A stretch of 6,420 nucleotides of DNA from contig USOM01000053.1 in assembly GCA_900556345.1 (NCBI GenBank), forward strand, positions 1-6,420. The letters are read 5' to 3'. The notes under the pieces were generated by a model. It saw nothing but the letters and a program-made list of their open reading frames with translations. It was not told the DNA's origin and searched no databases. Shown here piece after piece: positions 1 to 5,763 of the stretch. The stretch is from an uncultured Clostridium sp. Lineage in GTDB: Bacteria; Bacillota; Clostridia; TANB77; CAG-508. Each line of letters opens with the position of its first letter. The first letter of the stretch is position 1. Both the position numbers and the translations under genes were made by a program.

Positions 1-109
1 CTATATAAGTTGTAATTACTTCACCTTTTTTGAAGGAGCGTTTAGTAACCTTGTTACAGCTATTATTAAAATCTTCGAAAAAATTTGAAGCATTAAAATC
101 TGTTATCAT
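1..109 (-). CDS. Crp/Fnr-family transcriptional regulator, N-terminal fragment
   Basis: Only the first 36 codons are in the window; the gene continues leftward past position 1. On the minus strand it opens with ATG at 109-107, behind a good Shine-Dalgarno (AAAGGTGAT, near 124-116). The peptide begins MITDFNASNFFEDFNN and reaches FKKGEVITTYI. The FKKGE-I-x-x-Y block matches the first beta-strands of the cyclic-nucleotide-binding (cupin) sensor domain of Crp/Fnr regulators, and the ITTYI wording is one I associate with clostridial members. The effector domain and the helix-turn-helix lie outside the window, so ligand and DNA specificity cannot be judged. It is divergent from the NrdD-like gene and shares the 110-273 control region, which suggests self-regulation, control of the neighbour, or both (inference). 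The short length limits certainty. Confidence 0.62.
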   Translation of the reverse strand, partial: MITDFNASNFFEDFNNSCNKVTKRSFKKGEVITTYI

Positions 110-131
110 TTAAAATCACCTTTCATGATGA

Positions 132-160
132 AATATATCATAAAATTGTTGCAAATGCAA
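132..160 (-). promoter_or_regulatory. Candidate promoter for the Crp/Fnr-type gene
   Basis: Read on the minus strand, TGATATATT gives an extended -10 (TATATT at 137-132). A weak -35 (TTGCAT, 160-155) lies 17 bases upstream and falls inside the palindrome at 147-162. Transcription would start near 125, leaving a leader of about 16 bases before the ATG. The -35 match is poor, so the call rests mainly on the TGn-extended -10. A protein bound to the palindrome would cover this promoter, which fits autorepression. Confidence 0.42.
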
Positions 161-162
161 CA
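147..162. promoter_or_regulatory. Perfect palindrome, candidate regulator operator
   Basis: TGTTGCA-AA-TGCAACA is a perfect inverted repeat with 7-base arms around a 2-base centre. Crp/Fnr dimers bind twofold-symmetric sites of about this size, and such a regulator is encoded immediately to the left. The site overlaps the -35 region of the leftward promoter and lies 56 bases upstream of the rightward -10. That geometry fits repression of the regulator gene; an effect on the NrdD-like gene is less certain. Binding by this protein is inferred from position and symmetry only. Confidence 0.5.
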
Positions 163-194
163 GAAAATAAAAGGAAAATAATTTTAAATAAATC

Positions 195-223
195 TAGTAA
201 TTTTTAATTCAATATGATATACT
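195..223 (+). promoter_or_regulatory. Candidate promoter for the NrdD-like gene
   Basis: TGATATACT supplies an extended -10 (TG at 215-216, TATACT at 218-223, one mismatch to consensus). The -35 at 17 bases spacing (TAGTAA, 195-200) is weak, as is common with TGn promoters. Transcription would begin near 230 and give a leader of about 44 bases, too short to hold a known riboswitch. Confidence 0.5.
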
Positions 224-273
224 GAGGTGGTACAAAAAAATAAAAAGTAGCCAAAATATCAAGGAGGCGAAAA

Positions 274-1767
274 TTGAAAGTAATAAAAAGAGATGGCAGA
301 GTTGTAGATTACAATAAAGACAAAATATTGATTGCAATCGAAAAAGCCAATAATGAAGTAATAGACGAAAAAGAAAAAGCAAGCAAAGAAGATATAAAAA
401 TAATAACAAATTATATTGAAAAAATAGACAAAAAAAGAATTTTAGTAGAAGATATGCAAGACATAATAGAACAAAAACTAATGGAAATAGGAAAATATGA
501 ACTTGCAAAAAAATACATAGTATATAGATATACAAGAGCATTAGTAAGAAAAAGCAATACTACAGATGAAACAATATTAGGATTAATAAGAAATCAAAAT
601 CGAACCGAAGAAACAAAGCCAAGAGATATGTTAAAAGTATCCTCGCAAAGAGATTATATTGCAGGAGAAGTTTCTAGAGATTTAACCAAAAGATTGTTAT
701 TACCAGAAAAAATATCAAAAGCAAATGAAGAAGGAATATTATATTTTCACAATTCAGATTATTTTATGGGAACAAGTATTAATTACTGTGTAACAGATGT
801 AAAAGATATGTTATATAATGGAACTATAATAAATGAAGTAAAAATAGAAGAACCAAGAACTTTTGATAAAGCATGCAATATTTTAACTCAAATAATTGCA
901 CAAGTTGGAAGCAATTTATACGGAAAACAATATATAGATTTAAGCTGTTTGGGAAGATTTTTAAGAAAAAGCATAGAAGAGTATGAAAAAGAATTTAAGT
1001 TTAAGGAAAGATTTAATGAAAATGAACTAGAAGAAATTATAAGTAACTATGAGCAAAAGCAATTAAAAGAAGGAGTACAGACAATTAAATATCAATTAAA
1101 AACGCTTAATACTACAGGGGGAAAAGAACCACAAGTTATATTATATTTAGACTTAAATCAAGAAAAAGAGTATTTAAAAGAAAATCTAAAAATTAAAGAA
1201 GAACTAATAAAACAAATGCCAGAAGAAATAAGCGAGGAAAAATACAAATTTCAAGGAAAATTTAATCAAGGAATAGTAAGTATAAACTTGCCACAAATAG
1301 CAATAATAGCAGACGAAAATGAAGAAAAATTCTATCAAATTTTAGATGAAAGGTTAGAGTTATGTAAAGAAGCATTAATGTGTAGACATTATCAGTTATT
1401 AGGAACACTTTCAGATGCTAGCCCTATCATTTGGCAAAATGGAGGAATATCAAGGCTAAAATCTGGTGAAAAAATAGACAAATTACTACACGGCAAGTAT
1501 TCAAATTTATCACTTGGATATATTGGAACAAACGAAATGGCGGAATTAATAAAACCCGCAGAATCAATAGAAGAAAAAAATAAATTTATAATAAATGTAA
1601 TAAAAAACTTAAAAGAAACAATAGAAAAATGGAAAAAAGAAACAGATATTATATTTGTGTTAGATGGCCATCCACCTGAAAATGTTGGACATAAATTTGC
1701 AACCAAAGACAAAGAAAGGTATGGAACCATTAAAAATGTAACCGATAAAGGTTATTATACAAATTGA
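274..1767 (+). CDS. NrdD-like protein with ATP-cone but no glycyl-radical domain
   Basis: It resembles class III anaerobic ribonucleoside-triphosphate reductase, which makes dNTPs by glycyl-radical chemistry, but is 497 residues where NrdD usually has about 700. TTG at 274 is the start: AAGGAGG (261-267) sits 6 bases upstream and the protein opens with the canonical ATP-cone words MKVIKRDGRVV. The ATP-cone spans about 1-92 and ends YIVYRYTRALVR. The barrel follows with QRDYIAGE (125-132), FHNSDYF (159-164), Cys172 (likely equivalent to E. coli Cys175), TQIIAQV and FNQGIVSINLP (330-340). About 100 residues between LYLDLN (~290) and KYKF (~323) are missing, including the MGCRSFL segment with the thiyl-radical cysteine. 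The frame stops at VTDKGYYTN, before the radical glycine and the zinc cysteines. Several usually fixed positions have drifted (FHDMDY is FHNSDY). It is probably inactive as a reductase. No nrdG activase gene is adjacent. It could be a regulatory relic, a repurposed nucleotide sensor, or a decaying copy. Confidence 0.8.
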   Translation: MKVIKRDGRVVDYNKDKILIAIEKANNEVIDEKEKASKEDIKIITNYIEKIDKKRILVEDMQDIIEQKLMEIGKYELAKKYIVYRYTRALVRKSNTTDETILGLIRNQNRTEETKPRDMLKVSSQRDYIAGEVSRDLTKRLLLPEKISKANEEGILYFHNSDYFMGTSINYCVTDVKDMLYNGTIINEVKIEEPRTFDKACNILTQIIAQVGSNLYGKQYIDLSCLGRFLRKSIEEYEKEFKFKERFNENELEEIISNYEQKQLKEGVQTIKYQLKTLNTTGGKEPQVILYLDLNQEKEYLKENLKIKEELIKQMPEEISEEKYKFQGKFNQGIVSINLPQIAIIADENEEKFYQILDERLELCKEALMCRHYQLLGTLSDASPIIWQNGGISRLKSGEKIDKLLHGKYSNLSLGYIGTNEMAELIKPAESIEEKNKFIINVIKNLKETIEKWKKETDIIFVLDGHPPENVGHKFATKDKERYGTIKNVTDKGYYTN

Positions 1768-1817
1768 TATAAATGGGCATAATATTAATATGCTTTAAGA
1801 GAAAGGAAGGATAACAA

Positions 1818-2954
1818 ATGTTAAAAAAAGTAGGAATTTTAATTAATGGTGGAGATGCACCGGGACTAAATGCTGTAATTCGTGCAATAACAAGAACAGC
1901 AGAGAAAAATGGAGTAGAATGTTATGGATTTATAGATGGTTTTAATGGATTATTAAATAATAATTATATAAAATTAGACCACGAACAAATAACATCAGGA
2001 ATATTACATAAAGGTGGTGCAATAATTGGTTCATCATTAAATTCAAATGTGTTTAATTATAAAGTAATAGAAGATGGAAAAGAAGTATATAAAGATTTAT
2101 CAGAACAATGTGTGCAAAATTTAAAAAATGATGGAATAGATTGTTTATTTACATTAGGAGGAGATAGCACACAAAAATCTGCTAGAGATTTTTCATTAAG
2201 AGGAATAAATGTAATAGGAGTTCCAAAAACAATAGATAATGATGTTGCATGTACAGATGAAACATTTGGATTTAATACAGCTGTATCTGTTGCAACTGAA
2301 GCCTTAGATAGACTTCATACAACAGCAGAAACTCATAATAGAATAATGGTATTAGAAGTTATGGGAAGATATGCAGGATGGATAACACTAGAATCAGCAA
2401 TTGCAGGAGGAGCAGATGTAGCTTTACTTCCAGAAATACCTTATGATATAGACAAAGTAGTAGAAAAAATTCAAGCAAGACAAAAAGCTGGAAAAAACTT
2501 CAGTGTAGTTGTAGTATCAGAAGGAGCATTCCCAAAAGGAGGAAGCATTTCTGTAAAAGATACACGTGAAGGTGGAAAAGGTGTTATAAATATTCAACTA
2601 GGTGGAGCAGGAGATATTGTAGCAAAAGAACTTGAGAGACGTACAGGTTTAATTTCAAGAAATACAACTCTTGGATATCTACAAAGAGGAGGAACACCTA
2701 CATCAACAGATAGAATATTATCTACAAAATATGGTGCAAAAGCAATGGAACTAGCACTAGAAGGAAAATTTAATGTGCTAACAGTTTTGAAAGATGGAAA
2801 ATTAGATTATGTTTCACTAGAAGATGTTGTAGGAAATAACAAAGTTATAGGAGCAGTTGAGGGTGGAACAGAAGATAGTAATATGAAAGTTGTAAAAATG
2901 GATGATGATTTAATAAAAACAGCAAGAGACATTGGGATTTGCTTAGGAGATTAA
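1818..2954 (+). CDS. pfkA: 6-phosphofructokinase, donor (ATP or PPi) uncertain
   Basis: It phosphorylates fructose 6-phosphate to fructose 1,6-bisphosphate in cytoplasmic glycolysis. The start ATG at 1818 follows AAAGGAAGG with 7 bases spacing. Family motifs appear in order: GILINGGDAPGLNAVIRA (6-23), GGDST (114-118), PKTIDND (136-142) with the catalytic-base Asp140, MGRYAGW (182-188) for sugar-phosphate binding, and LQRGGTPTSTDR (288-299). The length, 378 residues, is above the ~320 of E. coli PfkA and fits the longer group-III or mixed-substrate clade. Lys137 replaces the glycine of typical ATP enzymes (E. coli Gly124) and is the usual pyrophosphate-type residue. Ser117 stands where ATP enzymes have Gly104 and PPi enzymes have Asp. 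The two diagnostic positions therefore disagree, and the donor cannot be assigned from sequence. It lies 50 bases after the NrdD-like gene with no terminator between them, so co-transcription is possible. Family assignment is secure. Confidence 0.95.
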   Translation: MLKKVGILINGGDAPGLNAVIRAITRTAEKNGVECYGFIDGFNGLLNNNYIKLDHEQITSGILHKGGAIIGSSLNSNVFNYKVIEDGKEVYKDLSEQCVQNLKNDGIDCLFTLGGDSTQKSARDFSLRGINVIGVPKTIDNDVACTDETFGFNTAVSVATEALDRLHTTAETHNRIMVLEVMGRYAGWITLESAIAGGADVALLPEIPYDIDKVVEKIQARQKAGKNFSVVVVSEGAFPKGGSISVKDTREGGKGVINIQLGGAGDIVAKELERRTGLISRNTTLGYLQRGGTPTSTDRILSTKYGAKAMELALEGKFNVLTVLKDGKLDYVSLEDVVGNNKVIGAVEGGTEDSNMKVVKMDDDLIKTARDIGICLGD

Positions 2955-2969
2955 CAGAAGATTTAAGTG

Positions 2970-2997
2970 TTGATTTTTGTGAAAAATGTGTTATAAT
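2970..2997 (+). promoter_or_regulatory. Strong sigma-A-type promoter of the small-protein unit
   Basis: TTGATT (2970-2975) and a consensus TATAAT (2992-2997) are separated by 16 bases, and TG at 2989-2990 makes an extended -10. This is the best promoter match in the window. It lies just after the phosphofructokinase stop and would start RNA near 3004, about 36 bases before the small open reading frame. Confidence 0.75.
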
Positions 2998-3039
2998 ATT
3001 TAAGTTACTAGTTAATATACTACACAAAAAAAGGAGAAA

Positions 3040-3258
3040 ATGGAGCAAATGAAATTTTTTATTGCAACATCAACCGAAATACCCAAGAAAGGCATGAAGA
3101 ATTACTTGTGTCGGAAGTTTACAACAAATCCAGAAGTGAAAATCAATTGTTTTATGGGTCGAGTAAATTTTACGTTAAAATTATGGAGTAGTGATTCTGT
3201 CTACGTCGTAGTAGATGGAGAAGGAGACATTTATTTTGTCCAACTTCAGAAAAAATAA
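3040..3258 (+). CDS. Small orphan protein of unknown function
   Basis: It is a 72-codon frame, or 69 codons if it starts at the second in-frame ATG (3049). The Shine-Dalgarno AAGGAG (3031-3036) is only 3 bases from the first ATG and 12 from the second, so the start is ambiguous. I do not recognise the family. There is no signal peptide or membrane segment. The N-terminal half is basic (KKGMKNYLCRKF), and the C-terminal half, from EVKINCF to IYFVQLQKK, alternates polar and hydrophobic residues as small beta-folds do. Two cysteines (24 and 37) show no metal-site spacing. Its arginines use CGG and CGA where the neighbours use AGA almost exclusively, and GC is about one third by hand count, somewhat above the flanking genes; both hint at a separate origin. 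It has its own promoter and its own terminator, so it looks like a monocistronic unit. A non-coding RNA role for the ~295-base transcript is not excluded. Confidence 0.6.
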   Translation: MEQMKFFIATSTEIPKKGMKNYLCRKFTTNPEVKINCFMGRVNFTLKLWSSDSVYVVVDGEGDIYFVQLQKK

Positions 3259-3260
3259 CA

Positions 3261-3299
3261 AAAAATGCCAGTATATTTTAAAATATGCTGGTATTTTTT
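3261..3299 (+). terminator. Rho-independent terminator
   Basis: Two 14-base arms (3266-3279 and 3280-3293) pair throughout apart from two G-U wobbles, centred on TTTTAAAA, and are followed by six T (3294-3299). A-rich bases at 3261-3265 face that T-run. It begins just after the small-protein stop codon (3256-3258) and closes that unit. The flanking A and T tracts could also allow termination in the other direction, although no gene on the minus strand needs it. Confidence 0.9.
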
Positions 3300-3311
3300 A
3301 GATAGAAGTTA

Positions 3312-3317
3312 TATAAT
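3312..3317 (+). promoter_or_regulatory. Possible -10 element for the TtcA-like gene
   Basis: A perfect TATAAT lies 32 bases before the start codon and just downstream of the terminator, where a new promoter is expected. No convincing -35 is seen: the hexamer 17 bases upstream, TGGTAT, matches only two consensus positions. In such AT-rich sequence a lone TATAAT is weak evidence. Confidence 0.28.
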
Positions 3318-3348
3318 AAAAACATCAAAAAAGAAAAGGAAAAACAAA

Positions 3349-4176
3349 ATGGAAAGGTATCAAGAAATAGAAAGAACAATAATAACAACCTATAGAAAAC
3401 AAATATGGGCTAAATTTATAAAAGCAATAACAGAGTATCAAATGATAGAAGATGGCGACAAAATAGGAATTTGCATATCGGGTGGAAAAGATTCGATGTT
3501 ACTTGCAAAGTGTTTTCAAGAGCTAAAAAAGCACGGAAAAAACAATTTCGATGTAGAATTTATAGTAATGAACCCAGGATATAATGAGAAAAATAAAAAT
3601 AAAATAATAGAAAATAGCAAAATCTTAAATATACCAATAACAATGTTCGAAACAGATATATTTGAAAGAGTTGAAAAAATGAATGATCATGAATGCTATT
3701 TATGTGCAAGAATGAGAAGAGGATATTTATACAAAAAAGCACAGGAACTAGGCTGTAACAAGATAGCATTAGGACATCATTTTGATGACGTTATAGAAAC
3801 TGTTTTAATGGGAATGCTATTTGCAGGAAAAATGCAAACAATGATGCCAAAGCTAAAAAGCACATCACATCCAGGAATGGAATTAATTAGACCATTTTAT
3901 TTTGTAAGAGAAGATGATGTAATAAGCTGGATGAATTATAATGATTTAGAATTTATAAAATGTGCTTGCAAAATAACAGAAAGACAAGCAAAAAGAAGTC
4001 TAGAAGGCGGAAAGACCTCAAAAAGAGCAGAAACAAAAGAATTAATAAAGATGCTTAGAGAAAAATATGAAAATTCTGATATAAACATTTTTAATAGTAC
4101 GCAAAATGTGAATCTTGAAACAATTTTATCATATAAAAAAGATGGAAAAACAGTAAACTTTTTAGATGAATATTAA
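3349..4176 (+). CDS. TtcA-family tRNA thiolation protein (PP-loop ATPase)
   Basis: This group adenylates a target base in tRNA and replaces oxygen with sulfur; TtcA itself makes 2-thiocytidine at position 32. The ATG at 3349 gives 275 residues and has AAAGGA at 3335-3340, 8 bases upstream. An in-frame ATG at 3265 is rejected because it would place coding sequence through a terminator. The N-terminal PP-loop SGGKDS is at 44-49. The first cysteine pair, CYLC (116-119), is followed by ARMRRGYLY, the usual TtcA wording. GHHFDD (142-147) and IRPFYFVRE (180-188) are also typical. A second cysteine site is CAC (205-207), where E. coli TtcA has its later cluster cysteines, so an oxygen-sensitive [4Fe-4S] cluster held by Cys116, Cys119 and one of 205/207 is likely by analogy. 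The zinc fingers that flank TtuA-type relatives are absent. The exact tRNA position modified is not certain in Firmicutes, so no symbol is given. Confidence 0.85.
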   Translation: MERYQEIERTIITTYRKQIWAKFIKAITEYQMIEDGDKIGICISGGKDSMLLAKCFQELKKHGKNNFDVEFIVMNPGYNEKNKNKIIENSKILNIPITMFETDIFERVEKMNDHECYLCARMRRGYLYKKAQELGCNKIALGHHFDDVIETVLMGMLFAGKMQTMMPKLKSTSHPGMELIRPFYFVREDDVISWMNYNDLEFIKCACKITERQAKRSLEGGKTSKRAETKELIKMLREKYENSDINIFNSTQNVNLETILSYKKDGKTVNFLDEY

Positions 4177-4178
4177 TT

Positions 4179-4264
4179 TTTTCTGATTGGGGACGGTTCT
4201 TTTTCCGAAAAAGAACCGTCCCCAATACGAAATTTTGCAAAAAGAACCGTCCCCAATCAGAAAA
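4179..4264. repeat. Three-armed REP-like inverted repeat
   Basis: Three copies of one ~20-base unit containing GGGGACGGTTCTTTTT fill the gap between the TtcA-like gene and the amylase. Arm 1 (4186-4205) and arm 2 (4207-4226) are perfect 20-base inverted repeats around a single C at 4206. Arm 3 (4239-4264) repeats arm 2 directly and pairs perfectly over 26 bases with 4179-4204. The core is more GC-rich than its surroundings. From memory, GGGGACGGTTC units recur between genes in many clostridial and thermophilic Firmicute genomes and look like REP elements of the kind mobilised by IS200-like (RAYT) transposases; that link is recall, not shown here. No T-tract follows either hairpin, so a classical terminator role is unlikely. 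The last bases of arm 3 merge into the Shine-Dalgarno region of the next gene. Confidence 0.85.
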
Positions 4265-4273
4265 GGAAAGAAG

Positions 4274-4288
4274 ATGGAAAACAAATGA
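4274..4288 (+). promoter_or_regulatory. Minimal leader frame overlapping the amylase start
   Basis: ATG at 4274 opens a four-codon frame (MENK) whose TGA overlaps the amylase ATG as ATGA at 4285-4288. The best Shine-Dalgarno (AAAAGGA, 4261-4267) is 6 bases from this ATG but 17 from the amylase ATG, which has only a weak GATGGA of its own. Ribosomes could load at the mini-frame and restart on the amylase. It may also be chance. Confidence 0.3.
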
Positions 4289-5725
4289 AGCAAATAAATG
4301 GAACAATGTTACAATATTTTGAATGGTACTTAGATGTACCAGAAGGATTATGGAATAAAATAAAAGACGAAGCAGAAGATTTGAATAGATTAGGAATAAC
4401 ATCAGTATGGTTACCACCAGCATATAAAGGAATAAATGGGAAAAATGAAGTGGGATATGGTGTATATGACCTATATGACTTAGGAGAATTTGACCAAAAG
4501 GGTTCAATTCCTACAAAATATGGAACAAAAGATGAATATTTAAGAGCAATAGAAAGCCTAAAACAAAACGGAATAAATGTATATGCAGATATTGTATTAA
4601 ATCATAAAATGGGTGCTGACAAAGAACAGGATATTTTGGCAAACAAATGCGAGTGGGCTGACCATAATAAAGAGGGAGATATAGAAAAAATAAAGGCTGC
4701 AACGAGATATACTTTTCCTGCAAGACATCATCAGTATTCAGATTTTGAGTGGAATTGGACACATTTTACAGGAATAGATGTAAATAGTGCAACAGGAGAA
4801 CACGCGATTTTTAAATTTAAAGATAAAAAGTGGCAAACAAGTGTAGATAATGAATTTGCAAATTTTGACTACTTAATGGGAGCAGATTTGGATTTTTCAA
4901 ATAGAGAAGTTATTGAAGAATGTAAAAAATGGGGGCTATGGTATCAAAAATTTACAAGAATTGATGGATTTAGGCTTGATGCAGTAAAACATATATCATC
5001 AGATTTTTATAAGGAATGGCTTACATATATAAGAAATCAAACTCAGAAGGAGTTATTTACAGTTGGAGAATATTGGTCAACTGATGTAGATAAGCTTCAC
5101 AAATATTTGACAGAGGTTGGAGGAATAATGTCATTATTTGATGTTCCTTTACATAATAATTTTTATAATGCATCTATAAATCCTGATTTTGATATGTCAA
5201 AATTATTAGAAAAAACTCTAATAAATGAAAATCCTGCAAAGGCTGTAACATTTGTAGATAATCACGATACACAGCCACGGACAAGCTTTGCAAAGTTTTG
5301 TTGAACCATGGATGAAACAACTTGCCTATGCTACAATTTTACTTAGAAAAGATGGGTATCCTTGTGTATTTTATGGAGATTTATTTGGAATACCACATTC
5401 TAATGTTCAGCCAGTTGCAATGATAAAAACACTTATGGCACTAAGAAAATTGAAGGCTTATGGAAGGCAACACGATTATTTTGACCATAAAAATGTTATT
5501 GGTTGGACACGTGAAGGTGATAATAGACACTTGGATTCTGGCCTTGCGGTAATTGGATCAAATTCCTTTGATGCTGAAAAAAGAATGTATGTTGGAACAA
5601 GTTTTGCAGGTGAGAAATTTATTGATTGTTTGGATAATTGTTCGGATGTTGTTACTATTGATAGTGATGGATGTGGAGTATTTAAAGTTAAAGGAAAAAG
5701 TTGCTCTGTTTGGGTAAGAAAGTAA
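4285..5725 (+). pseudogene. Cytoplasmic GH13 alpha-amylase, split by a +1 frameshift
   Basis: It would hydrolyse internal alpha-1,4 bonds of glycogen or maltodextrins. There is no signal peptide, so it acts inside the cell, like E. coli cytoplasmic amylase and the Bacillus licheniformis-like GH13_5 group. The start at 4285 gives the usual opening NGTMLQYFEWYL. Conserved blocks are ADIVLNHKMGAD (101-112), FDYLMGADLDF (194-204), GFRLDAVKH with nucleophile Asp232, VGEYW with acid/base Glu262, and FVDNHDTQP with Asp328. After CAG CCA (5272-5277) one extra base, about C5278, shifts the frame, and the original frame ends at TGA 5302-5304. Skipping that base restores GQALQSFVEPW and then LLRKDGYPCVFYGD through to 5725, for a total of about 479 residues, the normal family length. 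As written, the 339-residue product keeps all three catalytic residues but loses the last barrel strand and the C-terminal beta-domain. Both halves are otherwise well conserved, so the break is recent or a sequencing error. Confidence 0.88.
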
Positions 5726-5763
5726 TATTAGAAGATATAATAAAAAATAAAGGGGATTCATAA

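Noticed and set aside
1392..1730. Long minus-strand open frames inside the genes (for example 1392-1730, 4091-4507, 5558-5959)
   Set aside because: They are low-complexity, Leu/Phe/Ser-rich complements of AT-rich coding sequence, lack ribosome binding sites and overlap confidently assigned genes.
1765..1767. TGA read as an amino acid (alternative genetic code)
   Set aside because: Reading through TGA at 1765 hits TAA four codons later and restores no NrdD sequence. Tryptophan is encoded by TGG throughout.
1781..1797. GCATA...TATGC hairpin between the NrdD-like gene and phosphofructokinase
   Set aside because: A five-base AT-rich stem with only three T after it is too weak to call a terminator.
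1765..1817. A simple frameshift hiding the missing NrdD C-terminus
   Set aside because: I read the other frames after the stop. They give short unrelated peptides that end within a few codons, and phosphofructokinase starts 50 bases later, so the domain is physically absent.
3265..3348. Upstream extension of the TtcA-like gene to ATG 3265
   Set aside because: These 28 codons run through the intrinsic terminator and have no Shine-Dalgarno placed for 3265. ATG 3349 has a well-spaced AAAGGA and the family N-terminus begins there.
4186..4226. The arm 1/arm 2 hairpin as a terminator for the TtcA-like gene
   Set aside because: The stem is strong but no T-tract follows it on either strand, and the unit has a third copy, which fits a REP-like repeat better.
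4179..4264. CRISPR-like repeats
   Set aside because: There are only three copies, one is inverted, the spacing is irregular (1 and 12 bases), and no cas gene is present.
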